Shown here piece by piece: positions 10,155 through 19,236 of a stretch of 64,000 bases of DNA. The stretch lies in NCBI RefSeq assembly GCF_022049065.2, contig NZ_CP095743.1, positions 1,131,001 to 1,195,000 on the forward strand. The letters run 5' to 3'. How positions within the stretch are numbered: position 1 is the first letter of the stretch; each line of letters starts with the position of its first letter. The translations under genes and the position numbers were made by a program. The notes under the pieces were generated by a model that ran no database searches, was not told the DNA's origin, and was given only the letters and a program-made list of their open reading frames with translations. This stretch comes from Niallia sp. Man26 (GTDB lineage: Bacteria > Bacillota > Bacilli > Bacillales > Cytobacillaceae).

Positions 10155-11651
10155 ATGAAGTATTGCTTTGGAGTAGATTTAGGTACAAGTGCTGTAAAGA
10201 TTTTACTTGTTGATAAAAACGGAAATGTCGCTCATGAGGTATCAAAGTCGTATCCTTTGATCCATGAAAAATCAGGCTACAGTGAACAAGACCCTGAGGA
10301 GTGGGTGAACAAAACACTTGAGGGCTTCACTGAAATCATAGAAGTGTTCGAAGGGGAGAAAGAGGATATTGACGGGATAAGTTTCTCAGGTCAAATGCAT
10401 GGCCTTGTCCTGCTCAATAAGGAAAATCAAGTATTGCGAAACGCGATACTTTGGAATGATACGAGAACAACAGAGCAGTGCCGGTTAATTGAGGAAAAGG
10501 CTGGTGAAAAATTGCTTTCTATCACAAAAAATCCGGCATTAGAAGGCTTTACTTTGCCGAAACTGTTATGGGTTAAGCAATATGAAGAAGATCTTTTCAA
10601 ACAAGCCGCTGTTTTCATGCTGCCAAAGGATTATCTCAGGTACAGGCTCACTGGCAGCATACATACAGAATACTCCGATGCTGCAGGCACTCTTTTGTTA
10701 GATATAAGTAAAAAAGAATGGAGTGCAGAGCTTTGTGAATTGTTCGGCATTGATGCTAGTCTTTGTCCGCAGCTTGTTGAATCACATGCACTTGTTGGAA
10801 CTGTCACAGCAGAAGTTGCGGAGAAAACAGGGCTGTCTCCTGAATGCAAAGTGTTCGCCGGCGGTGCGGATAATGCTTGTGGAGCAATCGGCGCAGGTAT
10901 TCTGGCGAGTGGGAAAACACTTTGCAGCATCGGCACATCTGGTGTTGTGCTTTCCTATGAAGAAAAAGCAGAGAAGGATTTTCAAGGAAAGGTACATTAC
11001 TTCAATCATGGAGAGGAAAATGCCTATTATACGATGGGAGTGACATTAGCAGCAGGTCACAGCTTGAGCTGGTTTAAAGATACTTTTGCCGAGCATGATG
11101 GTTTTGAGGAAATGCTGGCAGAAATAAATCTTGTTCCAATTGGGTCAAACGGACTGTTATTTACCCCATATTTAGCAGGTGAGAGAACACCATATGCAGA
11201 TGCATTGATTCGGGGCAGTTTCATAGGAATAGATGCAACACATAAACGCCGAGATTTTGTTCGTGCTGTACTGGAGGGTATTACCTTTTCCTTAAATGAA
11301 TCAATTGAGATTTTTCGAGAGCACGGTAAGACAATCGACACAATTATCTCAATTGGCGGCGGAGCCAAAAATGAAGCGTGGCTGCAGATGCAGGCAGATA
11401 TCTTTAATGCAAAAGTCCTGAAGCTATCAAGTGAACAAGGGCCAGGGATGGGAGCGGCCATGCTTGCAGCAGTTGGAGCAGGGTGGTTTTCGTCATTAGA
11501 GGAGTGTGCGAACACGATGTTGCAGACTGTGAAGGAATATGAGCCTATTCAAGAGAATGTAAAAAGGTATGAAGAATTATACCGAATCTACAAGAAGGTC
11601 TATGGTCAAACCAAAATGCTGTCTGAAGAGTTAACACAGTTTCGAAAATAA
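10155..11651 (+). CDS. xylB: xylulokinase
   Basis: Phosphorylates D-xylulose to D-xylulose 5-phosphate, which enters the pentose phosphate pathway. The 498-residue FGGY-family kinase has the N-terminal phosphate loop GVDLGTSAVK, the substrate segment SFSGQMHGLVLL, and the catalytic aspartate in FAGGADNACGAIG near residue 238. The C-terminal ATP-binding region includes SIGGGAKNEAW. GAGGTGA lies upstream of the ATG. It follows xylA with a terminator-like hairpin in between and is followed 21 bases later by an aldo/keto reductase gene, which appears to share its transcript. Confidence 0.97.
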   Translation: MKYCFGVDLGTSAVKILLVDKNGNVAHEVSKSYPLIHEKSGYSEQDPEEWVNKTLEGFTEIIEVFEGEKEDIDGISFSGQMHGLVLLNKENQVLRNAILWNDTRTTEQCRLIEEKAGEKLLSITKNPALEGFTLPKLLWVKQYEEDLFKQAAVFMLPKDYLRYRLTGSIHTEYSDAAGTLLLDISKKEWSAELCELFGIDASLCPQLVESHALVGTVTAEVAEKTGLSPECKVFAGGADNACGAIGAGILASGKTLCSIGTSGVVLSYEEKAEKDFQGKVHYFNHGEENAYYTMGVTLAAGHSLSWFKDTFAEHDGFEEMLAEINLVPIGSNGLLFTPYLAGERTPYADALIRGSFIGIDATHKRRDFVRAVLEGITFSLNESIEIFREHGKTIDTIISIGGGAKNEAWLQMQADIFNAKVLKLSSEQGPGMGAAMLAAVGAGWFSSLEECANTMLQTVKEYEPIQENVKRYEELYRIYKKVYGQTKMLSEELTQFRK

Positions 11652-11672
11652 TGGAAACAAGGAGGCTCTAAT

Positions 11673-12656
11673 ATGAAGTATAGAGAGCTGGGGAAAACAG
11701 GTCTGAAGATAAGCGAGGTCAGTTTTGGAACATGGGCGATTGGCGGTTCATGGGGGAAAACGGATGATGAAGAGGCACTGAAATCGCTTGACAGGGCAAT
11801 AGGGGAAGGGGTGAATTTCTTTGATACGGCCGATGTCTATGGGAATGGACACAGTGAGGAATTGCTGGCTAAGGTGTCTAAGGGGAAGGAAGAGGATATT
11901 CACATTGCGACAAAATTTTGCCGAGGCGGAGATATTCATGCAGCCGACACCTACACTTATGAAAATGTTCGAACCTTCTGCGAAAACAGCTTGAAGCGCT
12001 TGAACAGAGAAGCAATTGACTTATATCAGATTCATTGTCCGCCCCTTGAAATCCTTCAGGACGGTAAAGTTTTTGCAGTGCTGGACCGTTTGAAGCAGGA
12101 AGGGAAAATAAAGCATTATGGTGTCAGTGTTGAAACAGTGGAAGAGGGATTGCTGTGTCTTGAGCATGAAGGGGTAGATTCACTGCAGGTTATCTTTAAT
12201 ATCTTCCGTCAAAAGCCTCTAGAGAAATTGCTGCCAGAAGCAAAGCAGAAGGGAACGGGTATCTTAGTTCGCCTGCCGCTGGCAAGCGGCCTGTTAACAG
12301 GCAAATTTACGCAGGGGCACCGCTTTGAAAAAGATGATCATCGCGCATTTAATGAAAATGGGGAGTCCTTTAATATCGGAGAGACTTTTAGCGGACTCGG
12401 TTTTTCAAAGGGTGTTGAGCTCACGGAGCAGATTGCGTGGATTGGTGATAGACGTCAATCGATGGCATCTGCTGCCTTAAGATGGATACTTGATCATGAG
12501 GAAGTGTCCTGCATTATCCCAGGCTTCAAAAATGAAAACCAAATTCTTGCAAACTTAGCAGCGCTGGATGAAGCACCTTTTACACAGGAGGAAAAAACGC
12601 GGCTTAACCATTTTTATCAACAGAACGTAAAAAACAGCATCAGAGGACCGTATTGA
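11673..12656 (+). CDS. aldo/keto reductase in the xylose operon
   Basis: A 327-residue NAD(P)H-dependent (beta/alpha)8 oxidoreductase. The catalytic tetrad Asp51, Tyr56, Lys81 and His121 is complete (FFDTADVYGNG, IATKF, YQIHCP). AAGGAGG stands before the ATG. The gene follows xylB by 21 bases with no terminator between, so it belongs to the xylose transcript. The family reduces aldehydes and ketoses, and some members oxidise sugars. A role in xylose or xylulose redox metabolism is possible, but the substrate cannot be read from sequence. It resembles general sugar/aldehyde AKRs (YajO/YhdN type) more than dedicated xylose reductases. Confidence 0.9.
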   Translation: MKYRELGKTGLKISEVSFGTWAIGGSWGKTDDEEALKSLDRAIGEGVNFFDTADVYGNGHSEELLAKVSKGKEEDIHIATKFCRGGDIHAADTYTYENVRTFCENSLKRLNREAIDLYQIHCPPLEILQDGKVFAVLDRLKQEGKIKHYGVSVETVEEGLLCLEHEGVDSLQVIFNIFRQKPLEKLLPEAKQKGTGILVRLPLASGLLTGKFTQGHRFEKDDHRAFNENGESFNIGETFSGLGFSKGVELTEQIAWIGDRRQSMASAALRWILDHEEVSCIIPGFKNENQILANLAALDEAPFTQEEKTRLNHFYQQNVKNSIRGPY

Positions 12657-12659
12657 AGG

Positions 12660-12682
12660 AAAAGGGGCACTGCCCCTTTTTT
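12660..12682 (+). terminator. terminator at the end of the xyl unit
   Basis: AAAAGGGGCA (12660-12669) pairs with TGCCCCTTTT (12671-12680) around a very short loop and runs into T residues. Confidence 0.75.
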
Positions 12683-12704
12683 ATTATTTTCCTAACTTTA
12701 TAGA

Positions 12705-13565
12705 TTATTCTAGTATGATATCTGCAATAATCTCACCAGCTGTAACGGGTGCAACCTTTGCCGGCAGTCCAAGGGCATGGATTGCAGATATTCCTTTTTC
12801 CTTTGCATAAGCAAAATCGGTTCCGCCAGGCCGAGAAGCGAGATCGATGATTAATGTTTGGTCTGACAGCTTATCAAGCAGCTGTTTTGTCAAAACATGA
12901 AAGGGAACAGTATTAATCAGAATATTTTGCTGGTCAAGCTCATCAGGTAAATGTTTAAATAAGACAGGTGTTAAGCCCATTTCCTGAACACGTGCTCTGT
13001 CAGCAGACTCTCTTACAGCAACACTGACAACAGCGCCGAGATTTGAAAAGAGACGGGCAACAGTCATTCCTACTCTTCCAAACCCAAGAACTAATACATG
13101 AGAGCCATGAATCGTGTAATCCGTTTCTTCAATGGCGATTTTTAAAGCTCCTTCGGCAGTCGGGATAGAGTTTAAGATAGCAACATCATCTCTTGCAAAA
13201 ATAGCCACAATGTTTCGTCCGGTTGTTTTTTTTATGTATTCTAAAAAGGGAGTGATAATGCCAGAATAAATGCAGCAGTTTTCCTTTGTTTTGCGGAACA
13301 TATCCTCCGTCAAATAAATGTCTTCACTGGAAAACTTGGATTCTGCTTTTCCATCATTGCCGATACCTGGGATAGGCAAAAGGATGCTGTCCAAACTGCT
13401 GAAGTCAACTTCTGAGATATGCTGTTTGCATACATTGGCATACTCAAGCTGTACATTTTCAAAACCTGTTAATATAATCTGTCCAGCTGATTTGGCAAGC
13501 TTTTCGATTACATGCAGCTGACGCTGATCACCGCCGATAATCAGAATTGTATGTTGGTTAATCAT
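12705..13565 (-). CDS. dpaA: dipicolinate synthase subunit A homologue (SpoVFA/DpaA-like)
   Basis: A 286-residue protein resembling DpaA along its length: an N-terminal Rossmann-like segment (ILIIGGDQRQL), the central SGIITPFLEYI and ARDDVAILNSIPTAEGALKIAIEE regions (quoted in part), a second NAD-binding fold (VLVLGFGRVGMT, about residues 148-160) and the C-terminal LASRPGGTDF. DpaA with the flavoprotein DpaB makes dipicolinic acid in the mother cell during sporulation. No dpaB lies next to it: the gene is alone, convergent with the xyl unit and divergent from a histidine kinase. It could be the only dpaA with dpaB elsewhere, or a paralogue of a normal dpaAB operon. Its ribosome site is CAGGAGGG. 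Confidence 0.88.
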   Translation of the reverse strand: MINQHTILIIGGDQRQLHVIEKLAKSAGQIILTGFENVQLEYANVCKQHISEVDFSSLDSILLPIPGIGNDGKAESKFSSEDIYLTEDMFRKTKENCCIYSGIITPFLEYIKKTTGRNIVAIFARDDVAILNSIPTAEGALKIAIEETDYTIHGSHVLVLGFGRVGMTVARLFSNLGAVVSVAVRESADRARVQEMGLTPVLFKHLPDELDQQNILINTVPFHVLTKQLLDKLSDQTLIIDLASRPGGTDFAYAKEKGISAIHALGLPAKVAPVTAGEIIADIILE

Positions 13566-13730
13566 CTAATCCCTCCTGAAAATTAAATTAGCACACTACT
13601 AATAATAATAGCCAATTGTAAAAAATAGTCCTGTAGTTATGATAATATATATTTTCATAGAACAAAGTTTTTTCAAATTTTTGTTAGAAATTATAGAATT
13701 TATCATCTCCATGTGGGATTTTTTTTGTTA

Positions 13731-13739
13731 TGATATAAT
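13731..13739 (+). promoter_or_regulatory. extended -10 promoter upstream of the histidine kinase
   Basis: TGATATAAT combines a TGn extension with a perfect TATAAT (13734-13739). It lies 80 bases upstream of ATG 13822 but downstream of the first in-frame ATG at 13639, which supports the shorter kinase. Confidence 0.6.
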
Positions 13740-13821
13740 TTTAGTGAAGTGTGAGAAAAGCACTATTTATTGTGATAAATTAACATTTAATATAAAAGGA
13801 TGGAAACAGGAGCAATTTATA

Positions 13822-15414
13822 ATGGAGAAAGCAGCTATTGATTTTAATTTAATGAAAGCTAAGTTCCGCGAAAATGGCTTGCAGCCTACCGCTATTACTG
13901 TTTTTTCGGAAAGATTAAATGAAGAGGAATTATTACAAAAGCATATGCAGTACCAGGAAATCTTGGATGTGGTCATCTATTTTCTCGATAAATTCCTCGA
14001 TTCGTTAAAAGAGATGCCTATAATCGCTTCTGTCTGTGATGCAGAGGGGTATCTGTTAAAAAATCTTGGTCATGAGCAGAGCATGCGGGATGCTGAAGCT
14101 CTCGGAATTAAAGAAGGAGTTCGCTTTACAGAAGAGGATTGCGGCATTGATGCGATTTCCTTGACGTTAAAGCACAAAAAAAGTGTAGAAATCGTAGGAA
14201 CTCAGCATTACCATGAATATCTCCATCGTAAAGCCTGCTATGCTGTGCCGATTATCGACTGGACAGAGGATAAGGTTCTTGGAACGATTTCCATTATGAC
14301 TGATATCGAGCATGCAAGCCCTCTTATGCTGACCCTTTTGTCAACGGTCAACCAAACGATTGAACGGGAAATTGATTTAATCAGACAAAACCATGAGCTG
14401 AACATATTAAACAAAATAATTATGGATACAACAAGAAATGGAATATTGGTTGCCGCTCAAAGCGGAAAGCTGATTGCCTTCAATGCATATGCTGAACATA
14501 TAACAGGCTGGAAAAAGGAGAACATTATTGGTGCAAGCCATTTAACCCTGGAGTATTTCGGTGAATATTTGCAGAATGTCTTGTTAACAAAAAGGCCGTA
14601 TACAGATATAGAAATAACCTTTACACGGGAAAAAGATCAGGAAGCTCTAATTTTTTTGCTTGATTGTTTTCCTATTTTCTTGAATAACGGCACACTTGTT
14701 GGAGCTTTTGCCCAATTCAGAGATTATACCGAAAAGAAGAATACAGAAAAGCTGCTGCTAAATTCAGAAAAGCTGACAGCTGTCGGCCAAATGGCTGCAA
14801 GTGTTGCACATGAAATCCGCAACCCGCTGACAACTATTCAAGGTTTTATTCAATATTTGGAAAAAGACTTTCGGGAAAAGTCGCATTATGACCTTATCAT
14901 GTCAGAGCTAAAGCGCATTAACTTTATTGTTAGTGAGTTTCTGATTTTGTCCAAGCCGCACGCTGTCCATTTCATTAATCAGGATTTGCAGAAAATTATG
15001 GATGAGACAGTTTCTCTCTTTCAGGCGAGTGCAAACATGAACAATATACTAATAGAAAAAAACTATGCTCAAGATAATATCTTTGTCCAATGTGATGAAA
15101 ATCAATTAAAGCAAGTCTTCATGAACGTCTTCAAAAATAGTGTAGAAGCATTGCCTTATGGGGGAAATATTAAAATTCGCACAAATGTGACAGAGGATAA
15201 AGAAGCGATTATTCAAATAGAGGATAATGGGATTGGCATGACACCAGCACAAATAAAAAGACTCGGCCTTCCGTTTTATACGACAAAGGATACTGGCACT
15301 GGCTTAGGGTATATGGTGATCATTAAAATCATTGAACAGCATCAAGGCCATCTTCATATTGAGAGTTCTGTGAATAAAGGAACGACAATTGAAATCAGGC
15401 TCCCGCTTAGTTAA
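13822..15414 (+). CDS. orphan sensor histidine kinase, GAF-PAS-HisKA-HATPase (sporulation-kinase type)
   Basis: ATG 13822 is behind ACAGGAGC and downstream of a TATAAT element, giving 530 residues; an in-frame ATG at 13639 would add 61 unusual residues. The N-terminal region (about 50-185) resembles the GAF domain of AcoR-type activators (DAEGYLL, TEEDCGIDAI, HYHEYLHRKACYAVPI). A PAS domain follows (about 195-305). The phosphoacceptor His330 lies in HEIRNPLTTIQG, and the ATP-binding domain has the N box (FMNVFKNSVEAL) and G boxes (EDNGIGM, GTGLGY). No membrane segment or adjacent response regulator is seen, as in KinA/KinE-like phosphorelay kinases. Lying beside dpaA is suggestive of sporulation but not proof. 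Confidence 0.88.
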   Translation: MEKAAIDFNLMKAKFRENGLQPTAITVFSERLNEEELLQKHMQYQEILDVVIYFLDKFLDSLKEMPIIASVCDAEGYLLKNLGHEQSMRDAEALGIKEGVRFTEEDCGIDAISLTLKHKKSVEIVGTQHYHEYLHRKACYAVPIIDWTEDKVLGTISIMTDIEHASPLMLTLLSTVNQTIEREIDLIRQNHELNILNKIIMDTTRNGILVAAQSGKLIAFNAYAEHITGWKKENIIGASHLTLEYFGEYLQNVLLTKRPYTDIEITFTREKDQEALIFLLDCFPIFLNNGTLVGAFAQFRDYTEKKNTEKLLLNSEKLTAVGQMAASVAHEIRNPLTTIQGFIQYLEKDFREKSHYDLIMSELKRINFIVSEFLILSKPHAVHFINQDLQKIMDETVSLFQASANMNNILIEKNYAQDNIFVQCDENQLKQVFMNVFKNSVEALPYGGNIKIRTNVTEDKEAIIQIEDNGIGMTPAQIKRLGLPFYTTKDTGTGLGYMVIIKIIEQHQGHLHIESSVNKGTTIEIRLPLS

Positions 15415-15430
15415 TATAACAAACTATAAT

Positions 15431-15470
15431 AAAGACCGCCGCAGATTGCGTATCTGCGGCGGTCTTTATT
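15431..15470. terminator. bidirectional terminator between kinase and chemoreceptor
   Basis: Perfect 16-bp arms, AAAGACCGCCGCAGAT (15431-15446) and ATCTGCGGCGGTCTTT (15452-15467), have a 5-base loop. A or T tracts on both sides serve both convergent genes. Confidence 0.92.
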
Positions 15471-15471
15471 G

Positions 15472-17442
15472 TTAATATTTATATTGCTTAATTATTTCAT
15501 GAAGTTCATCTGCCATGACAGACAGAGTGTGAGAAGCTGACGTAATCTCCTCCATTGCTGCAAGCTGCTCTTGTGTAGAGGCAGCAACTTCTTCTGATGA
15601 GGCTGCATTGCTTTTGGCAATATCTGAAACTTCATAGGCCGTTCCTTCCACTACTTGAACAACTGTAAGCATAGTCTTAATCGTGTCAGCTACAACGTCC
15701 ATTTTCGGATTGATATCTTTCATACTGGAAAGAATATCGCTGAATTTTTGAATGGCATCCTCCGAAACAGACAACCCGCTTTGCACATTGTCAACAACGG
15801 TAGACATTTTTTGCACAGTATTTTCTGTGTCCTGCTGGATTGCCTTAATTAATTCGGAAATCTGGCTTGCTGAATTCTGAGACTGTTCAGCGAGTTTGCG
15901 AACTTCTTCTGCTACAACAGCAAAACCTTTCCCAGACTCACCAGCCCGAGCTGCTTCTATAGCAGCATTCAAAGCAAGGAGATTTGTTTGCTCTGATATT
16001 GCTGTGATAACACCAAGTATGGAGCCAATTTCTTTAGAACGGTCATACAAGGAACGTATTACTGTATTAGAATCTAATACAGAGGCATGAATTAGGTTCA
16101 TTTGATCGACAGTCTGCTTAACAGAATGGCCGCCTTCTTCTGCTTTTTCTGTAGTTGCTCTCGTTAATTCCGAAACAGCTGCAGTACTTTCAGCAATAGA
16201 TGCTGTACCAGCAGAGATTTTACCTACTGACATAATATTTTCATCCATTCCAGCTGTCTGCTTTTCTGCATTGCTTGCTACCTCTTGGATGGCATCTGCG
16301 ACTTGTTCTGTTGCTTCACTTGTTTGGACTGCGCTTGCATTCAGCTCTTCTGCTGAGGCGGCAACATGTACTGCATTTTGTTCAACGTTTCTTAACAAAC
16401 CGCGCAAGCTTGTCTGCATGTCAATGAAAGTCGCAGTAAGGTCGGCGATTTCATCATTTGATTTTACGTGAATTTCTTCTGTTAAATCACCGCTGCTGAT
16501 TTTCTGTGCTGTTTGTTGCAGTGATTTCACTCGAATAACAATCGATCGTACAATCAGCATGACGATGGCTGCGCCAACAATCACTGCGGCAGCAATCACG
16601 AGGAAGGTCGTGTTTAGGATTGGGGCAGCAGCGTCCTCTGTTTCAGATGAAAACATTGTGCCTGCCACTTTCCAGCCTGTCAGCTTATTTGTTGTGAAAT
16701 ACATAACGCTTTTTTCGCTGTCAGCAGTATAATTTATAATACCGCTATCTGATTCGAACATCTTCTTATAATAGCTTTGCTCCGCTTTAGCACCAGCCTC
16801 CTCAAGCGGATTCACAATGAACAGTTGCTGTGTATCAAGCAGGATAGCATAACCATCCTCACCGATATTTACGCTTTTTGCTGTTTCCTCGAGTTTTTGA
16901 ATGTTGATATCAATCGCGACAACACCGCTTGAGTCAGCAATCTTTTTCGTTACTGTTACAATCATTTCTCCAGTGCTTGCATCTTTATAAGGACTTGTAA
17001 CAACAACATCATTATTGTTCATACCATCTTGATACCATGGTCTTTCACGCGGGTCAAAATCGCTTGGCAAATCCGTTTTAGGATATGAGATCATCTGACC
17101 ATCCGTTGTGCCAATATAGATGGTTTGCACCTCCGGATGTAAGCCGATATATTGAGTAAACTTTTGCAATGCTTCAGAATTATCTCCGCCTTCATACATA
17201 TCAGTATTCAGCAGATCAGCAAAAAAGCTTGCATCATGTATCTTTGGGGAAAGGGTATTGTCTATATTTGAATTAAGAAGCTTTACATTTTCTTCCGCAC
17301 TTTTTAATAAACTGTTTTCCAGTTCATGTTTTGCGCTGTTATAGGAAAGGAATCCTACTAATACTGTTGGAAGTAAAAGAATAACAGCAAAAGCAGTGTA
17401 TAGCTTAGATCTTAAATTCCATTTGAAGTTCATTTTTTTCAT
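15472..17442 (-). CDS. methyl-accepting chemotaxis protein
   Basis: A 656-residue transmembrane chemoreceptor. Membrane segments at about residues 13-33 and 277-300 flank an extracellular dCache-type sensor domain, which includes the ligand-site-like DPRERPWYQ and VVAIDI motifs. A HAMP domain (about 300-355) and the cytoplasmic signalling domain follow; the hairpin tip is [19 protein letters not shown]. The dCache domain commonly binds amino acids or other small organic ligands, but the ligand cannot be inferred here. The start is ATG 17442 with AAGGAG at 17450-17455. It stands alone, as scattered MCP genes often do. Confidence 0.95.
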   Translation of the reverse strand: MKKMNFKWNLRSKLYTAFAVILLLPTVLVGFLSYNSAKHELENSLLKSAEENVKLLNSNIDNTLSPKIHDASFFADLLNTDMYEGGDNSEALQKFTQYIGLHPEVQTIYIGTTDGQMISYPKTDLPSDFDPRERPWYQDGMNNNDVVVTSPYKDASTGEMIVTVTKKIADSSGVVAIDINIQKLEETAKSVNIGEDGYAILLDTQQLFIVNPLEEAGAKAEQSYYKKMFESDSGIINYTADSEKSVMYFTTNKLTGWKVAGTMFSSETEDAAAPILNTTFLVIAAAVIVGAAIVMLIVRSIVIRVKSLQQTAQKISSGDLTEEIHVKSNDEIADLTATFIDMQTSLRGLLRNVEQNAVHVAASAEELNASAVQTSEATEQVADAIQEVASNAEKQTAGMDENIMSVGKISAGTASIAESTAAVSELTRATTEKAEEGGHSVKQTVDQMNLIHASVLDSNTVIRSLYDRSKEIGSILGVITAISEQTNLLALNAAIEAARAGESGKGFAVVAEEVRKLAEQSQNSASQISELIKAIQQDTENTVQKMSTVVDNVQSGLSVSEDAIQKFSDILSSMKDINPKMDVVADTIKTMLTVVQVVEGTAYEVSDIAKSNAASSEEVAASTQEQLAAMEEITSASHTLSVMADELHEIIKQYKY

Positions 17443-17650
17443 GATGCTTCTCCTTAAGTGAAATTTAGATTACTTGCAACTATTTAACGTTGTTAAGCAA
17501 TCTTATTAAGATTTATTTCGGCACATCAACATTATAGTTAAGCACTGCTTCTGAAAAATTTTAATTAGTGCCAAAATTCCTAAAATGAAAATGCTTTATT
17601 TGTAAAAATTTTAATTTTGTGGATATAAAATAAATGATCTGATTTTAGGC

Positions 17651-17679
17651 TTGCATTTGGAAGGAAAAGGAGTTATATT
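17651..17679 (+). promoter_or_regulatory. nrtR promoter
   Basis: TTGCAT (17651-17656) and TATATT (17674-17679) are separated by exactly 17 bases. The candidate NrtR palindrome begins 11 bases downstream, overlapping the start of transcription. Confidence 0.7.
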
Positions 17680-17689
17680 ATCATTAACA

Positions 17690-17714
17690 AGTAATTATTG
17701 AATTACAAATTACT
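17690..17714. promoter_or_regulatory. candidate NrtR operator 1 (before nrtR)
   Basis: The arms AGTAATT (17690-17696) and AATTACT (17708-17714) flank 11 bases that include TTACAAAT. The half-sites GTAA and TTACAAAT, with the same 8-base gap, recur before pncA. Position just after the -10 element fits autorepression. Confidence 0.65.
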
Positions 17715-17737
17715 GATTGATAAGAGGGTTTATAAGC

Positions 17738-18535
17738 ATGAAATATAAAACAGAAAAAGAAGTTCTGGCAAACTATGATTCGGCAAAGTACCGAACTCCA
17801 GACGGCTATACTGCTGATATTGCCATTTTCACAATCGTCTCAGAAAGAAAAGAAGAAAAGGCACCTCCAATAATGACATTAAAACTGTTACTCATAAAGC
17901 GGGCAGACGCGGATAACGACGGAAACCCAAATATTGAGGGCGGAAAATGGGCTCTTCCTGGGGGCTTTGTTGATGCAATCAAAGGAGAAACAGCTTTAGA
18001 AGCTGCGAAAAGGGAATTAAAGGAAGAGACAAATGTTGATGGTTTGCATATTAAGCATTTTGGTGTGTATGACAATGTCACAAGAGATCCACGGGGCTGG
18101 ATGATTTCCAATGCTTTTTACGCCATTGTTCCTGAGGAATATATTCAAAAGCGCGAGGCGAACGATGACGCAGCAGAAGTGGAGCTGTTTGATATGGAAG
18201 AGGTAACTCAGTTGAAATTAGCTTTTGATCACGAAAAAATTATTGCAGATGCCCATATGTTTATAAAACGTGACATGATTACCACAACTGCAGCAAAAAG
18301 CTTCTTGCCAAAGGAATTTACATTGTCTGAGCTGCAGCGCGTTTTGTTGACGGTAGGAGAAGACCCTAGAATCTCAAATGATTCCGTTTTTTTCACAAAG
18401 GCGCCAAAGCTTCCGTTCATTGAAAAAGCATTAGATGCAGACGGAACGCCGAAAAAAACGAAAAGGAATTCATTCAGACCATCACAGCTGTATGTTTTTA
18501 ATGATTTTGAAATAGTGGAATCCATTTATCATTAA
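17738..18535 (+). CDS. nrtR: NrtR-type NAD metabolism regulator (Nudix domain plus winged helix)
   Basis: ATG 17738 is behind AAGAGGG (17722-17728); a TTG at 17717 precedes that site. The 265-residue protein has a Nudix domain (about residues 10-150) with the motif GGFVDAIKGE...RELKEETNV. RELKEE is intact, but there are two extra residues before the first Glu and Asn replaces the usual Gly after EET. The C-terminal region (about 170-260, FTLSELQRVLLTV) is like the DNA-binding domain of NrtR. NrtR family members repress NAD salvage and transport genes and respond to ADP-ribose or related nucleotides. The three genes downstream make NAD, and matching palindromes flank this gene, which makes the assignment strong. 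Confidence 0.88.
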   Translation: MKYKTEKEVLANYDSAKYRTPDGYTADIAIFTIVSERKEEKAPPIMTLKLLLIKRADADNDGNPNIEGGKWALPGGFVDAIKGETALEAAKRELKEETNVDGLHIKHFGVYDNVTRDPRGWMISNAFYAIVPEEYIQKREANDDAAEVELFDMEEVTQLKLAFDHEKIIADAHMFIKRDMITTTAAKSFLPKEFTLSELQRVLLTVGEDPRISNDSVFFTKAPKLPFIEKALDADGTPKKTKRNSFRPSQLYVFNDFEIVESIYH

Positions 18536-18584
18536 TATCTGAAAAGAAGGAAAGAGAGCAGCTTTCCTCCTTCTCTTTAAGGTT

Positions 18585-18615
18585 AGTAATTTGTAAATTG
18601 TTAATTACAAATAAC
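18585..18615. promoter_or_regulatory. candidate NrtR operator 2 (before pncA)
   Basis: ATTTGTAA (18589-18596) and TTACAAAT (18605-18612) form perfect 8-bp arms around 8 bases. AGTAATT (18585-18591) is shared with operator 1. It lies 48 bases upstream of pncA. Confidence 0.65.
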
Positions 18616-18662
18616 TTTAAAATTCTAAATCAGCAAATTTTTAGTTAAGGGAGGAATAATCT

Positions 18663-19232
18663 ATGGTGAATAAGGCGTTAATAAATATTGACTATACATT
18701 CGATTTTGCTGCCGTGGACGGGCGATTATCTTGCGGGGAAAAGGGGCAATTAATAGAAAGAGAAGTTTCAGCCATTACGGAAAGATTTATACAAAACGGT
18801 GATTTTACAGTGTTTGCAATTGATGTTCATGAATTAAATGATCATTATCATCCAGAGCGAGCATTGTTCCCCCCACATAATATTAGGAACAGTGCGGGCA
18901 GAAATTTATTCGGCAGTTTACGGGAAGTTTATGAAAGAAATAAACAGTCTCCACATATTTATTATCTAGATAAAACAAGATATTCAGCATTTGCAGGGAC
19001 AGATTTGGAGTTGAAATTAAGGGAACGAGGGATAACAGAACTTCATCTTGTTGGGTTATGCACAGATATATGTGTGCTTCATACGGCTGTTGATGCATAT
19101 AACAAAGGCTTTAGCATAGCAGTTTATGAGGATGCAGTTGCCTCCTTCTCCCAACAAGGGCATGATTGGGCAATGGAACATTTTAAAGCGGCATTAGGAG
19201 CTACGATAATCAAGGGAAAAGGAGTGTGTTAA
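18663..19232 (+). CDS. pncA: nicotinamidase-like cysteine hydrolase
   Basis: Expected to deaminate nicotinamide to nicotinate, the first step of NAD salvage. The 189-residue isochorismatase-fold protein has the catalytic triad Asp10 (NIDYTFDF), Lys104 (LDKTRYSAF) and Cys137 (CTDICVLH). The metal-binding set Asp54, His56, His61 and His63 (DVHELNDHYH) distinguishes nicotinamidases from other members. AGGGAGG stands before the ATG. The next gene starts 4 bases after its stop and encodes the enzyme for the next step. A candidate NrtR operator lies upstream. Confidence 0.93.
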   Translation: MVNKALINIDYTFDFAAVDGRLSCGEKGQLIEREVSAITERFIQNGDFTVFAIDVHELNDHYHPERALFPPHNIRNSAGRNLFGSLREVYERNKQSPHIYYLDKTRYSAFAGTDLELKLRERGITELHLVGLCTDICVLHTAVDAYNKGFSIAVYEDAVASFSQQGHDWAMEHFKAALGATIIKGKGVC

Positions 19233-19236
19233 ATAA

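Noticed and set aside
13566-13640. Sigma-K promoter for dpaA
   Set aside because: A CATAACTA segment is present, but the spacing and second half do not match the CATANNNTA consensus well enough to call.
13639-13821. N-terminal extension of the histidine kinase
   Set aside because: The extension precedes a strong extended -10 promoter, has atypical Phe/Ile/Cys-rich composition, and lacks a ribosome site.
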